64,000 nucleotides of DNA from Solibacillus silvestris_B (GCF_051967575.1 NZ_JBQCJW010000013.1:1-64000); one strand, 5' to 3'. Counted from the first letter of the stretch, positions 17,382-26,123 are shown. The notes: a model not told the origin generated them from the letters alone. Numbers and translations are program-made.

Positions 17382-18103
17382 CCGCTGAAACATTGGCACA
17401 ATGGATGAGGCAATCACATTCAACGGTCGTGCTTACTGGAGCCGGAATGTCGACAGAATCAGGTATTCCGGATTTCCGTTCACAGTCCGGCTGGTGGCAG
17501 AATATCGATCCGCGCGCCGTTGCTTCAACAGAAAGCTTGCAAAACAACTACGAATTATTCCGCGAATTTTATCAAATGAGAATGCAGGCATTGGAACATT
17601 GTGTACCGCATACAGGGCATCATATTTTAGCCGATTTTGAGAAGCGTGGTCTTGTTTCGCTGATTGCTACGCAAAATGTAGATCAGTTCCATCAGCAAGC
17701 GGGAAGCAAAGCTGTAGCGGAATTGCACGGGAATATTGTCACGATGCGCTGTCAAAAATGCAGTAAGCCGCATTCAAAACAGCAATTTCAGAAAAATGCG
17801 GTTTGCACATATTGTTCGGGGAAGCTGCGCCCGAATGTTGTATTGTTTGGGGAAACGCTGCCGAGTGATGCTTGGAATCTTGCTTTAAACGAAATTCAAC
17901 ATGCAAATATCGTCATTGTTATAGGGACAAGCCTGGAAGTATATCCCGTAAATCAATTGCCGCTGATCGCAAAAGGCAGGCTCGTTTCTATTAATTTGGA
18001 GAGCTCGAATGATAATGGGCAGTTTGATTTGGTCATTGAAGGGGCAGCAGGGGGAGTTTTGGCGGAATTGGATCAAGCGCTTGAAGGCTATAAGAAAAAA
18101 TAA
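17378..18103 (+). CDS. Sir2-family NAD-dependent protein deacylase
   Basis: A 241-residue sirtuin. GAGMSTESGIPDFR (NAD site, 21-34), TQNVDQFH (98-105), catalytic His117 (ELHG), zinc cysteines C125, C128, C143 and C146, and GTSLEVYPV are all intact. Tyr65-x-x-Arg68 (YQMR) matches the acyl-carboxylate-binding pair of CobB/SIRT5-type sirtuins, so it may remove succinyl or malonyl groups as well as acetyl. The ATG at 17378 overlaps the amidase stop and has GGAG 8 bases upstream. The frame extension to 17342 lies inside the amidase gene. Confidence 0.93.
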   Translation: MTAETLAQWMRQSHSTVVLTGAGMSTESGIPDFRSQSGWWQNIDPRAVASTESLQNNYELFREFYQMRMQALEHCVPHTGHHILADFEKRGLVSLIATQNVDQFHQQAGSKAVAELHGNIVTMRCQKCSKPHSKQQFQKNAVCTYCSGKLRPNVVLFGETLPSDAWNLALNEIQHANIVIVIGTSLEVYPVNQLPLIAKGRLVSINLESSNDNGQFDLVIEGAAGGVLAELDQALEGYKKK

Positions 18104-18108
18104 AGATC

Positions 18109-18143
18109 GGAGTGTTCGAAAAGATGGCGAACACTCCTTTTTT
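18109..18143 (+). terminator. Terminator of the M20/amidase/sirtuin run
   Basis: GGAGTGTTCG (18109-18118) and CGAACACTCC (18128-18137) form a perfect stem followed by six Ts. Confidence 0.85.
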
Positions 18144-18177
18144 CTTGATATTTGGAATTTAAAACATTATTTCTAGT

Positions 18178-18978
18178 TTACGAATGGGCACATATAACAA
18201 AGCTATTCAGCGACAGTATATTTTCCTGCTGCTCATTCATTAAATATGCATAACTATTAATGAGCGATTGGATTTTAGGCTGGACTTGCGGGAATTCGCC
18301 CAGCAAATAATTGCTGTAATCCACCTCCCAGCCCCCATCCTGCAAATAGCTGGCATCGACTGTCTGCTCTTTTGTGATGGTAAAGCCTGCAGTTTGCAGC
18401 AGTTCTTTAATTTGCTTTTTATGAAACAAATTTTGTATATTGCCTTCATTTTCTACATAGGCGGTATATAATGCGGAAATATTCGCCGCATAAAAATGGG
18501 CGCGCTGGCCGAAATGCTTATAATCAATGTCCCATTCAGCAAAACAAATGCGATGTGCTATTTGCTTCAGCTTTTGCATATAGCTTTCCAGTAATCCTGT
18601 ACTTTGAAAATACCAGGAACAATGAGATAAAACGACAACGTCAAATTTTTCTTCTGCATCAAATTGCAAAAAGTCTGTCTCATAATGAAAATCAATAATC
18701 TGTCCTAATGAAGATTTTGAAATTGCTTCCGCCGCTTCGCCTAAAGTAATTGGTGCACCGTATTCCTTTGGCGCGATGTCGATGGCAACAACATGTCCGG
18801 CAGGTCCAACTGCATCTGCCAATACAATGGTTGTATCCCCTTGACCACAGCCGATTTCCAATACTTTCATACCCTTGTCTAATTGAAAAGCGTTCACGAG
18901 CTCAAGACGATGCGTTAATTGTGTTCGTTGAATTGTATCGTCCCCAATAATTTTCATACAGTTTAATAAATGTTCCAA
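18178..18978 (-). CDS. Class I SAM-dependent methyltransferase
   Basis: A 266-residue protein with a Rossmann methyltransferase core. VLEIGCGQGDTT is motif I (SAM binding) and VVAIDIAP the acidic loop after strand 2. FDVVVLSHCSWYF occupies the motif IV region. The substrate is unknown. The start is uncertain: the frame opens with TTG at 18978, preceded by GGGGCTG 7 bases upstream on the minus strand, while ATG codon 8 has no clear ribosome site. It is convergent with the sirtuin gene and divergent from guaC. Confidence 0.8.
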   Translation of the reverse strand: MEHLLNCMKIIGDDTIQRTQLTHRLELVNAFQLDKGMKVLEIGCGQGDTTIVLADAVGPAGHVVAIDIAPKEYGAPITLGEAAEAISKSSLGQIIDFHYETDFLQFDAEEKFDVVVLSHCSWYFQSTGLLESYMQKLKQIAHRICFAEWDIDYKHFGQRAHFYAANISALYTAYVENEGNIQNLFHKKQIKELLQTAGFTITKEQTVDASYLQDGGWEVDYSNYLLGEFPQVQPKIQSLINSYAYLMNEQQENILSLNSFVICAHS

Positions 18979-19210
18979 AGTTTTTCAGCCCCAATAATTA
19001 TTTTCAGTTATTGAGCTCTTACCCGTTAGCTCAATCGGGAATTTTTTTCTTTCTTAAATATAACTACCATCAATTCATCGACTCCTTTTTCTTCATCTAT
19101 TTAAACATTACCGTTCATAATAGAGCAATATTTATTTAGCGAAAATTTTAAAAATAATTTATTTGGGGTTAAAGCTTGATAGAAATAAGAATATGTCCAT
19201 TCTCTGGTGA

Positions 19211-19254
19211 AAAACCGAACATTTTCATCTAAAATAATAAAATAATTCGTTTTT
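19211..19254 (+). promoter_or_regulatory. PurR operator (PurBox pair) of guaC
   Basis: AAAACCGAACATT (19211-19223) matches the Bacillus PurBox consensus AWWWCCGAACWWT at every position. An inverted weaker box, ATAATTCGTTTTT (19242-19254, 11 of 13), follows after 18 bases, close to the usual 16-17. The pair lies just upstream of the -35. guaC is a known PurR-regulon member in B. subtilis. The remainder of the 18979-19350 gap holds an AT-rich stretch and a small inverted repeat at 19010-19035. Confidence 0.75.
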
Positions 19255-19258
19255 ATGG

Positions 19259-19287
19259 TTGACAACGTTTTCATTGTTTTGTAAAGT
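19259..19287 (+). promoter_or_regulatory. Sigma-A promoter of guaC
   Basis: Consensus TTGACA (19259-19264), a 17-base spacer and TAAAGT (19282-19287), about 64 bases before the guaC start. Confidence 0.7.
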
Positions 19288-19350
19288 AACAGATGTCGAA
19301 TGATTATTAAAAGAATGACGAAAAATGTTCGTATTTAGGAGTGTTGAAAA

Positions 19351-20334
19351 ATGGTAGATACAGTTTTTGATTATGAGGATATTCAATTAATACCGGCAAA
19401 ATGTATTGTGAAAAGCCGTACAGAATGTGATGCGACAGTTACGTTAGGGAATCATACTTTTAAACTTCCGGTTGTACCTGCAAATATGCAAACAATTATA
19501 GATGAGTCATTGGCTGAAAAATTAGCTGCTGGAGGCTATTTTTACATTATGCACCGCTTCCAGCCTGAAAAGCGTGCACAATTTATTCGCAGCATGCAGC
19601 AGCAAGGATATATTGCATCGATTTCAGTCGGTGTAAAGGATGAAGAATATGCATTTATCGAAGAGCTGAAAGATGCTCAGCTTGTACCGGACTATATAAC
19701 AATCGATATTGCCCATGGTCATTCGAATCAAGTAATCGCGATGATCGGTCATATTAAAAAGCACTTGCCGAACAGTTTCGTTATCGCAGGGAATGTTGGG
19801 ACGCCTGAAGCTGTGCGTGAGCTGGAAAACGCCGGCGCGGACGCAACAAAAGTCGGCATTGGGCCAGGGAAAGTTTGCATTACGAAAATTAAAACAGGAT
19901 TCGGCACAGGAGGCTGGCAGTTGGCTGCACTTCGCTGGTGCGCAAAAGCAGCTTCAAAACCGATTATTGCGGATGGTGGGATCCGTACACACGGCGATAT
20001 TGCGAAATCAGTACGGTTCGGTGCATCAATGGTCATGATCGGGTCGCTTTTTGCAGGGCATGAGGAATCACCGGGCCAAACAGTCGAAATTGACGGAAAG
20101 CAAATGAAAGAATATTTCGGTTCAGCTTCAGAATTCCAAAAGGGCGAGCGCAAAAACGTCGAAGGAAAGAAAATGTATGTTGATTCAAAAGGCTCTATTT
20201 TCGATACGCTTACAGAAATGGAGCAAGATTTACAGTCATCAATTTCCTATGCAGGCGGGAAAACTTTAATGGCTATAAGAAATGTCGATTATGCCATTGT
20301 GAAAAACTCCATTTTTAATGGTGATCGTATTTAA
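19351..20334 (+). CDS. guaC: GMP reductase
   Basis: A 327-residue (beta/alpha)8 enzyme that deaminates GMP reductively to IMP with NADPH, linking guanine salvage to the adenine branch. GIGPGKVCITK contains the catalytic Cys176, IADGGIRTHGDIAKS the phosphate site, and VVPANM the N-terminal family motif. The absence of CBS domains and the 327-residue length separate it from IMP dehydrogenase and fit the Gram-positive GuaC2 type. ATG 19351 follows AGGAGTG. A PurR operator and promoter lie upstream, so expression should rise when purines are short. Confidence 0.95.
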   Translation: MVDTVFDYEDIQLIPAKCIVKSRTECDATVTLGNHTFKLPVVPANMQTIIDESLAEKLAAGGYFYIMHRFQPEKRAQFIRSMQQQGYIASISVGVKDEEYAFIEELKDAQLVPDYITIDIAHGHSNQVIAMIGHIKKHLPNSFVIAGNVGTPEAVRELENAGADATKVGIGPGKVCITKIKTGFGTGGWQLAALRWCAKAASKPIIADGGIRTHGDIAKSVRFGASMVMIGSLFAGHEESPGQTVEIDGKQMKEYFGSASEFQKGERKNVEGKKMYVDSKGSIFDTLTEMEQDLQSSISYAGGKTLMAIRNVDYAIVKNSIFNGDRI

Positions 20335-20357
20335 TTGCAAATATTTTCAGAAAACTA

Positions 20358-20386
20358 TTGACATCTTTATTCAATGCATTTAAACT
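20358..20386 (+). promoter_or_regulatory. Promoter of the leuA T-box transcript
   Basis: TTGACA (20358-20363), a 17-base spacer and TAAACT (20381-20386). The predicted start near 20393 lies just before T-box stem I. Confidence 0.6.
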
Positions 20387-20404
20387 TCATTTCAAGACAA
20401 TACA

Positions 20405-20663
20405 GTTTAAGCATTGATTGGAAATAGTAAATCGCTTGTATACTTGAAGAGAGCCGGTGCGTGGTGAAAACTGGCAGATACATCGATTGAACTCGTCCAT
20501 GAGCTGCGACCTGAAGGAATAGTAGGGAAGCCGGAAGCCTCCGTTAACAGGCAGGACATTAATTGTCGTTAAGTGGAACGTTGCAGCAATGGGCGTTCAA
20601 TTTAGAGTGGTACCGCGAGTTCAGCCTCGTCTCTATCGGATTAGATAGAGGCGGGGTTTTTTT
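20405..20663 (+). ncRNA. T-box leader, probably tRNA-Leu specific
   Basis: The hallmark T-box sequence AGAGTGGTACCGCG is at 20604-20617. Stem I shows the AGAGAGCCGGTG element and the matching GGTGAAAACTGGC. The specifier region reads GAACTCG, giving CTC (Leu) at 20492-20494. A terminator follows: AGCCTCGTCTCTATC with GATAGAGGCGGGG and a T run to 20663. When uncharged tRNA-Leu binds, the antiterminator should form and leuA be read. The specifier assignment is by position and by the downstream gene, not by a full fold. Confidence 0.9.
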
Positions 20664-20759
20664 GCTTCTTTTAGCGGGTGTTTGAACACCCGCTAAAAGA
20701 AGCTTATGCCTCCGGCGGATGTCACGGATTCGGCTTTGCGCCAGCGTAAAGCCGAATCC
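20664..20759. repeat. Two long hairpins between T-box and leuA
   Basis: First: 19-base perfect arms at 20664-20682 and 20685-20703 separated by only TG. Second: 15-base arms at 20726-20740 and 20745-20759 with one G-U pair and loop CCAG. The joining bases (CTCCGGCGGATGTC) are GC-rich and unlike the flanks. They look like an inserted repeat element rather than part of the T-box. Confidence 0.75.
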
Positions 20760-20850
20760 AGATGCAATTACGCCATGGCAAAATTGATTATTGCTATATT
20801 TTGAGCTCTCTGCAAAAAAATTAATTTGAAGAAGAAAAGGGGAAATGAGA

Positions 20851-22440
20851 ATGAGCAGAAAAATTTGGGTTTTTGATACGACATTGCGTGATGGTGAGCA
20901 AGTGCCGGGGGCGAAACTGAATTTATATGAAAAAGTTGAAATCGCACAGCAATTGAAAAAGCTCGGTGTTGATATTATTGAAGCCGGTTTCCCAGCGTCT
21001 TCGCAAGGTGATTTTGATGCAGTGAAAGCTGTTGCGCAAAAGGTAGGACATAATTCTGATATGATGATAACGGCTCTGGCCCGAGCAGTGAAAAGTGATA
21101 TAGATTCCGTATACAACGCGGTAAAATACGCACAAAACCCAATGATTCATATGGTGCTCGGCACGTCCGACATTCATGTGGAGAAAAAATTCAGCAAGTC
21201 GAAAGATCAAATTCTGCAAATTGGCGTTGATGCGGTGAAATATGCAAAAACACTTTTACCGCAAGTACAATATTCAACAGAAGATGCATCACGCTCAGAT
21301 TTTGAATATCTTTGGAAAACGATTGAAGCAGTCATGAAGGCCGGGGCGACGATGATCAATGTACCGGACACTGTAGGATATGCAGAACCAGAGCAATGGG
21401 GAGCGATGATTGCAAAGCTGAATGACCGTATGAAAAACATGGATGATTCGGTATTATTATCAGTCCATTGCCACAATGATTTAGGGATGGCAACTGCCAA
21501 CACTTTGGCGGCGATTAAAAATGGTGCCGATAAAGTGGAAGTGACGGTGAATGGCATTGGTGAACGTGCCGGCAATGCGGCATTGGAAGAAGTTGTGATG
21601 GCCATAAAAACCCGCGGAGATGTTTATGATGTATTCACTAATATTCAGACGAAGGAAATTATGAATACATCCCGTTTAGTTTCGAGCTTTATGGGATTGG
21701 ATGTCCAGGTGAACAAAGCCATTACTGGCGACAATGCATTTGCGCACTCTTCGGGCATCCATCAAGACGGTCTATTGAAGTCCCGTGACGCTTATGAAAT
21801 CGTGCATCCTGAAGATGTCGGGCTGGAAGATATGGAGCTAGTATTAACAGCACGTTCAGGTCGCCATGCCGTGAAAAATTCGCTATCCAAGCTTGGGTTT
21901 GAAAATTTCGCGGAAGAAGAGTTTGAAGGGATTTTTGAAAGCTTCTTAAAGTTGGCCGATTCGAAAAAAGAAGTGTATAATCACGATTTATATGTCATCG
22001 TTGAAAATTATTACGAAAAAACAGAAAAGAACAATCCGAATAAAGAAACATTTTCCGACCAGTTTTATGATATTGAAGATTTACAAATTATTTCGAATTC
22101 GGCATTCCCGTCTGCAAGTGTAAAGATTCGCCGCGGCGGGGATATTTTCAAATCAAGCGCGGTCGGCTCGGGTCCGATTGATGCTCTCTATTCTGCAATT
22201 GCTGATGTTACACGGATTAATGTGAAGCTTGTTGAATACAATATTAGTTCTGTGTCGCGTGGTCAGGAGGCGCTGGGGAAAGTTAAGATCATCGTTGAGC
22301 ATGATGGTGAAAAATACATCGCAAAAGCTGCGGATACGGATATTTTAAAAGCATCCGCATTAGCTTATATTAATGCGATCAACAGTATCATCGTAGCCAA
22401 AATAGCGCCGCCGCAAGAAAGCACAATAGCGACCGTATAA
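20851..22440 (+). CDS. leuA: 2-isopropylmalate synthase
   Basis: A 529-residue enzyme condensing acetyl-CoA with 2-oxoisovalerate, the first committed step of leucine synthesis. DTTLRDGEQVPG and the metal-site HCHNDLGMATANT are diagnostic, and GIHQDGLLK and the C-terminal LeuA regulatory domain (from about 390, RRGGDIFKSS) are present. Start ATG 20851 gives MSRKIWVFDTTLRDG with AAAGGGG 8 bases upstream; ATG 20845 is only 2 bases from that site. Citramalate synthase was considered, but EQVPG rather than the TQG motif, and the leucine T-box, favour LeuA. No leuBCD follows, so it is a detached gene with its own control. Confidence 0.9.
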   Translation: MSRKIWVFDTTLRDGEQVPGAKLNLYEKVEIAQQLKKLGVDIIEAGFPASSQGDFDAVKAVAQKVGHNSDMMITALARAVKSDIDSVYNAVKYAQNPMIHMVLGTSDIHVEKKFSKSKDQILQIGVDAVKYAKTLLPQVQYSTEDASRSDFEYLWKTIEAVMKAGATMINVPDTVGYAEPEQWGAMIAKLNDRMKNMDDSVLLSVHCHNDLGMATANTLAAIKNGADKVEVTVNGIGERAGNAALEEVVMAIKTRGDVYDVFTNIQTKEIMNTSRLVSSFMGLDVQVNKAITGDNAFAHSSGIHQDGLLKSRDAYEIVHPEDVGLEDMELVLTARSGRHAVKNSLSKLGFENFAEEEFEGIFESFLKLADSKKEVYNHDLYVIVENYYEKTEKNNPNKETFSDQFYDIEDLQIISNSAFPSASVKIRRGGDIFKSSAVGSGPIDALYSAIADVTRINVKLVEYNISSVSRGQEALGKVKIIVEHDGEKYIAKAADTDILKASALAYINAINSIIVAKIAPPQESTIATV

Positions 22441-22447
22441 ACAAAAG

Positions 22448-22487
22448 GCTGACAACATTCATAAATTGAATGTTGTCAGCTTTTTTT
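22448..22487. terminator. Bidirectional terminator leuA / LLM gene
   Basis: GCTGACAACATTC (22448-22460) and GAATGTTGTCAGC (22468-22480) form a perfect 13-base stem followed by seven Ts, between two convergent genes. Confidence 0.85.
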
Positions 22488-23481
22488 AGATTTTCAATTG
22501 TTCAGCTAATAAGCGGTAGCTGTTCAGTCGCTGATCTATGGAGAATAGATTGCTGTTAATCATCGCCTCATCAAAACCGAAGTATGCTTGTTCTTCTAAA
22601 ATCTGGTTGGCGACGTCTTCTGCAGAGCCGATAAGCATTAGCGGACGGTTTTGCTGTAAAATCATTTTGTCCATTTCGGTTAGCGGGTAGTCGTTTGCCT
22701 CTTCGGGAGAAATCGCATTTGTCAACTTGCCGCGCATTAATTGCAGACGACTAATTTGCATTGGCATCGATAAATATTCCGCTTCTTCCGTCGTCTCTGC
22801 AACACTTGCCGCATAGGTCGTAATAATCTGCGGTTTATCCATAAAATAGGAAGGCTGGAAGCTATTGCGGTAAGCATCGAAAATCGCTTTCGACATTTGC
22901 CCATTGAAAAATTGAGCAAACGAATAGCCGACACCCGCCTTACCTGCTTGTACCGCACTTTGACCGCTGGAGCCAAGCAGCCAGCTTTGCGGGAGCTGCA
23001 CTTTAAAAGGGGCAGCTACGACTTGATCATAAACATCTTCGCCTGTGCGCTGTTCATTCATTAAACGCAAAATAATTTCAAGCTTATCATATTGCTCAGT
23101 TAAATCAGGTCTACGTCCGCTAGCGAGTGCTTTCATCGCAGGCATATCGCCGCCTGGAGCACGGCCGGCGCCAAAATCAATGCGACCGGGAGCTAAAGCA
23201 GCCAATGTTTTAAACACTTCTGCTACTTTGTATGGAGAATAATGCATCATCATAATGCCGCCGGTACCAACACGAATACGCTCTGTTTTTGCCGCCGCAT
23301 ATGCAGCGGTCACTTCAGGCGCGGAGCTGGCAAGTGTCGTCGTATTATGATGTTCTGCAAACCAGATTCGTTCATAGCCAAGGTCGTCGCCAAGCCTGGC
23401 AAGCTTTACCGCATTCGCGAGTGCTTCGGTTGATGTCATCCCTTTTGAAATAGGTACTTGGTCTAAAATACTAAGTTTCAT
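22486..23481 (-). CDS. LLM-class flavin-dependent oxidoreductase
   Basis: A 331-residue bacterial-luciferase-like monooxygenase of the MsnO8 type. The segments LSILDQVPISKGMTSTEAL, YERIWFAEHHNT, VGTGGIMMMHYSPYKVAE and FGAGRAPGG are characteristic. It uses reduced FMN from a separate reductase; the physiological substrate of this subgroup is not known. ATG 23481 with GAGG 8 bases upstream is preferred to GTG 23490. It is convergent with leuA and 60 bases downstream of the DUF218 gene on the same strand. Confidence 0.88.
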   Translation of the reverse strand: MKLSILDQVPISKGMTSTEALANAVKLARLGDDLGYERIWFAEHHNTTTLASSAPEVTAAYAAAKTERIRVGTGGIMMMHYSPYKVAEVFKTLAALAPGRIDFGAGRAPGGDMPAMKALASGRRPDLTEQYDKLEIILRLMNEQRTGEDVYDQVVAAPFKVQLPQSWLLGSSGQSAVQAGKAGVGYSFAQFFNGQMSKAIFDAYRNSFQPSYFMDKPQIITTYAASVAETTEEAEYLSMPMQISRLQLMRGKLTNAISPEEANDYPLTEMDKMILQQNRPLMLIGSAEDVANQILEEQAYFGFDEAMINSNLFSIDQRLNSYRLLAEQLKI

Positions 23482-23541
23482 TGTGTTCACCTCAAATATT
23501 CATTAATGTTTACGATAACGAATAAGAGGCTGAATGTAAAA

Positions 23542-24114
23542 TTATTGACCTGCAATATACGCTTTTATTAAGGCAAAGCGCTCACGGATACGGGATTTAC
23601 TTTCCACTGATTTTGGTGTTGGGGCTGCCAATACATCTGCTTGTAACCCGATTTTTCCAGCGAGTATTGTGGCGCGCTTTAAATGGAAATCATTCGAAAC
23701 AATCGTGATGCTCGTCACTTGCTCGGGCAGCAGCTTCTTTGAATATAATAAGTTCTCATATGTAGACGTGGACTGATCTTCTATTAAAATTCTGTTTTTA
23801 TCAATGCCGCGTTCCATTAAGTATTGGGACATAACGGACGCCTCTGTACGGTCCTCATCTGCACCTTGGCCACCTGAGACGATCGCTCTTACATTCGGGT
23901 GCTTTTGCATATAATCAACAGCGGCATCCAATCTGTTTGCTAAAGAGAGGGAAGGAACACCGCCTGGCTTCACTTTTGCCCCTAAAATAACAACATATTC
24001 ATTTGTCCCGTCTGCCTCGTTTTTAATGGCGGCATCCATTTCATGGCCTAACCAATAATAGATTGCGGCTAAAATAATGATAATAATTATAAGTGCATAC
24101 AATAGCTTTTTCAT
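23542..24114 (-). CDS. YdcF/SanA-like DUF218 membrane protein
   Basis: A 190-residue protein with one N-terminal TM segment (about 4-22) and an outward DUF218 domain. Visible motifs are VILGAKVKPGG, IVSGGQGADEDRTEA, and STSTYENLLYSK, matching the YdcF/SanA group tied to envelope barrier function in other bacteria. The true activity is unknown. Start ATG 24114 follows AGGGGGG by 8 bases; TTG 24117 also fits. It is downstream of a TDT transporter on the same strand. Confidence 0.8.
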   Translation of the reverse strand: MKKLLYALIIIIIILAAIYYWLGHEMDAAIKNEADGTNEYVVILGAKVKPGGVPSLSLANRLDAAVDYMQKHPNVRAIVSGGQGADEDRTEASVMSQYLMERGIDKNRILIEDQSTSTYENLLYSKKLLPEQVTSITIVSNDFHLKRATILAGKIGLQADVLAAPTPKSVESKSRIRERFALIKAYIAGQ

Positions 24115-24181
24115 CAAAAAATCCCCCCTTTATGTATAGTACGACCAATAAAGAGGGAATGTTTCGGCTTTTTGTTCATAT

Positions 24182-25153
24182 TTATGAAATTGCTTCTTTT
24201 TTATCAGTAACAATCGTCCGTTTTTGGCGCAGCTGGACAGATAAATAGCTTATATAACGTACAAATACGTAAAATACGATGATTGACGCGAACGCTAACT
24301 GGAAGTAATAATACGCATTGAGCCAATTGACCGCAATTCCTTGCTGCTGGAAAAAGCCGATTACGACATTAGTTGCCGTCGCGGTAATGACTAATGGGAA
24401 TGTGAATGCTGCATAACTAGGATAAAAAGAAAGCTGCAATGCCTCCGGTAATTTCGTTAATACTAAAATATAGAGCAGCTGTGCGACAATAAATAATGTC
24501 ACGACGATTGCTAATTGACTTTCAAACTGTTTAAAGTATGCAGCTAAACTAAGGGAAGCCGGGGCAGTTAAAATCGTTAGCATCGGAATTGTCGGCTCAG
24601 GCAAATCTTTGCGTATGAAGCCGCGTAAAATCACAATCGGCGCCAAAACAGCGAACGCAGCAAGCGCGAAAATTACGATTCCCTTTGTAAGCGTCCCCGA
24701 AAGCGTTCCGGCCGTCAACGGCATTACTGCTGTGCCGACGAATAAAATAAGCCAGCTTGGAAAAATATTTGATATAGTCATCTTATTTTTCCAAATAAAT
24801 GTTTTGATGAAATATAAAATAATAAAAATCTGAGTTGTCGCAGCAATTATCCAAATCGTATGTATAATGACTTCATGAATACCATAATATTGCAACCCGC
24901 TGCTGATCGATAAAGTTCCCATTGTAAATGTAGGGGATACAGAAGCGATGATAGGGTTTTGCATTTCTGCGATCACACTTGAAAAGGCGAATAATAGTTT
25001 TCCGACGATTAAAAGAAATAATAGGATTCCTATAAAAAAACTAATATGGCCAAAAGTTGTTTGCTTTGTAGCTAATAATAAATTTCCCAACGATATAAAG
25101 GCGAGCATAAGCCCGCTTATCGGGATTGGGATGACCTGAAATAAATTTTTCAC
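24182..25153 (-). CDS. TDT-family transporter (TehA/SLAC1-like)
   Basis: A 323-residue protein with about ten TM helices. The N-terminal IPISGLMLAFISLGNLL and the central FTMGTLSISSGLQY resemble the repeated helical hairpins of TehA/SLAC1 anion channels and tellurite/dicarboxylate transporters. Substrate could be C4-dicarboxylate or another small anion. GTG 25153 has GGAGG 6 bases upstream. The 65-base gap to the DUF218 gene has no terminator, so the two are probably cotranscribed. Confidence 0.75.
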   Translation of the reverse strand: MKNLFQVIPIPISGLMLAFISLGNLLLATKQTTFGHISFFIGILLFLLIVGKLLFAFSSVIAEMQNPIIASVSPTFTMGTLSISSGLQYYGIHEVIIHTIWIIAATTQIFIILYFIKTFIWKNKMTISNIFPSWLILFVGTAVMPLTAGTLSGTLTKGIVIFALAAFAVLAPIVILRGFIRKDLPEPTIPMLTILTAPASLSLAAYFKQFESQLAIVVTLFIVAQLLYILVLTKLPEALQLSFYPSYAAFTFPLVITATATNVVIGFFQQQGIAVNWLNAYYYFQLAFASIIVFYVFVRYISYLSVQLRQKRTIVTDKKEAIS

Positions 25154-25558
25154 TATGTTCCTCCAAAATATACTTATAAGGTGCTAGGTATAGTACTGCT
25201 TAAATTGATAAACGCCTCATCTTGTAATAAATACGGGCTAATAATTTCTCTCTATAGTGCTGGAATAATTGTCACCGCCTCCGTCTGGAATAGTCTGTCC
25301 CGGAATATCTTTTTGGACAGCCCTTATACATAAGCTCTATTTTACTGTGTAATTTTTAATCCAACAACCGCAATTACAATAAACAAAACAAATAATCCTT
25401 TTTTCGAGCTAAAGATCTGCCGCTGAAAACATATTAAAATACGCCTTGAGCATTTTCCTTTTACATACAGCCATCATCGCTACGTAATTTTAAAAAATTG
25501 ATTGCGATTGCAAAGGAGATGGATTACAGTTTAAAAAAACATAGAAAAAGGTGAGGAC
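25154..25558. other. Intergenic stretch with a third GGACAG-type hairpin
   Basis: 405 bases of AT-rich DNA between divergent genes. CTGTCC (25295-25300) and GGACAG (25315-25320) form a small hairpin. Flanking bases (GGACAGCCCTT) recall the terminators at 8044 and 30139, suggesting a decayed copy. No gene or clear promoter seen. Confidence 0.5.
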
Positions 25559-26119
25559 ATGGAACGCTGCAGCTGGGTGAAGCTAGACGAGCCGATTTAT
25601 GTAAAATACCATGATGAAGAATGGGGAGTGCCTGTTTTTGATGATCGAAAACTATTTGAAATGCTTTGTTTGGAAGGGGCACAGGCAGGATTAAGCTGGC
25701 TAACAATATTAAAGAGACGCGAAGGCTATTTATCAGCGTTCGATCAGTTTGATGCCGATAAAATTGTGCAATATGACGATGAAAGACTGATTGCACTGAA
25801 AAACGACGAACGCATCATCCGCAACCAACTGAAAATAAACAGTGTTGTCACTAATGCTGAATGTTATTTGGCCATTCAAAAGGAATACGGTACGTTTGCG
25901 GAATATATTTGGTCGTTTGTTGATGGAAAGCCAATTATCAATTCGTGGAATAGCGCATCCGAAGTTCCTGTCACGACAGAAATCAGTGATCGAATGAGCA
26001 AACAACTAAAGAAGGATGGCTTTAAATTTGTCGGCAGTATTATTTGCTATTCATATATGCAAGCTGTCGGAATGGTTAATGACCATACGACAAATTGCCA
26101 TTGCCATGAAAAACATTGA
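25559..26119 (+). CDS. tag: DNA-3-methyladenine glycosylase I
   Basis: A 186-residue base-excision enzyme removing 3-methyladenine from alkylated DNA. RCSWVKLDEPIYVKYHDEEW is the family N-terminus with zinc ligands Cys4 and His17. LEGAQAGLSWLTIL surrounds the catalytic Glu region, and the C-terminal HTTNCHCH supplies the remaining zinc ligands. Length is normal. ATG 25559 is preceded by AAAGGTGAGG. It is a single gene, convergent with usp across a shared terminator. Confidence 0.93.
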   Translation: MERCSWVKLDEPIYVKYHDEEWGVPVFDDRKLFEMLCLEGAQAGLSWLTILKRREGYLSAFDQFDADKIVQYDDERLIALKNDERIIRNQLKINSVVTNAECYLAIQKEYGTFAEYIWSFVDGKPIINSWNSASEVPVTTEISDRMSKQLKKDGFKFVGSIICYSYMQAVGMVNDHTTNCHCHEKH

Positions 26120-26123
26120 AAAA

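Noticed and set aside
19010..19035. Bases CCCGTTAGCTCAATCGG resemble the 5' D-arm of a tRNA (attachment-site remnant)
   Set aside because: The match is too short, no anticodon or T arm follows, and the same bases form a simple inverted repeat (ATTGAGCT with AGCTCAAT), which explains them without a tRNA.
20851..22440. Annotation of the leuA gene as citramalate synthase (cimA)
   Set aside because: The EQVPG motif, 529-residue length and leucine-specific T-box fit 2-isopropylmalate synthase better.
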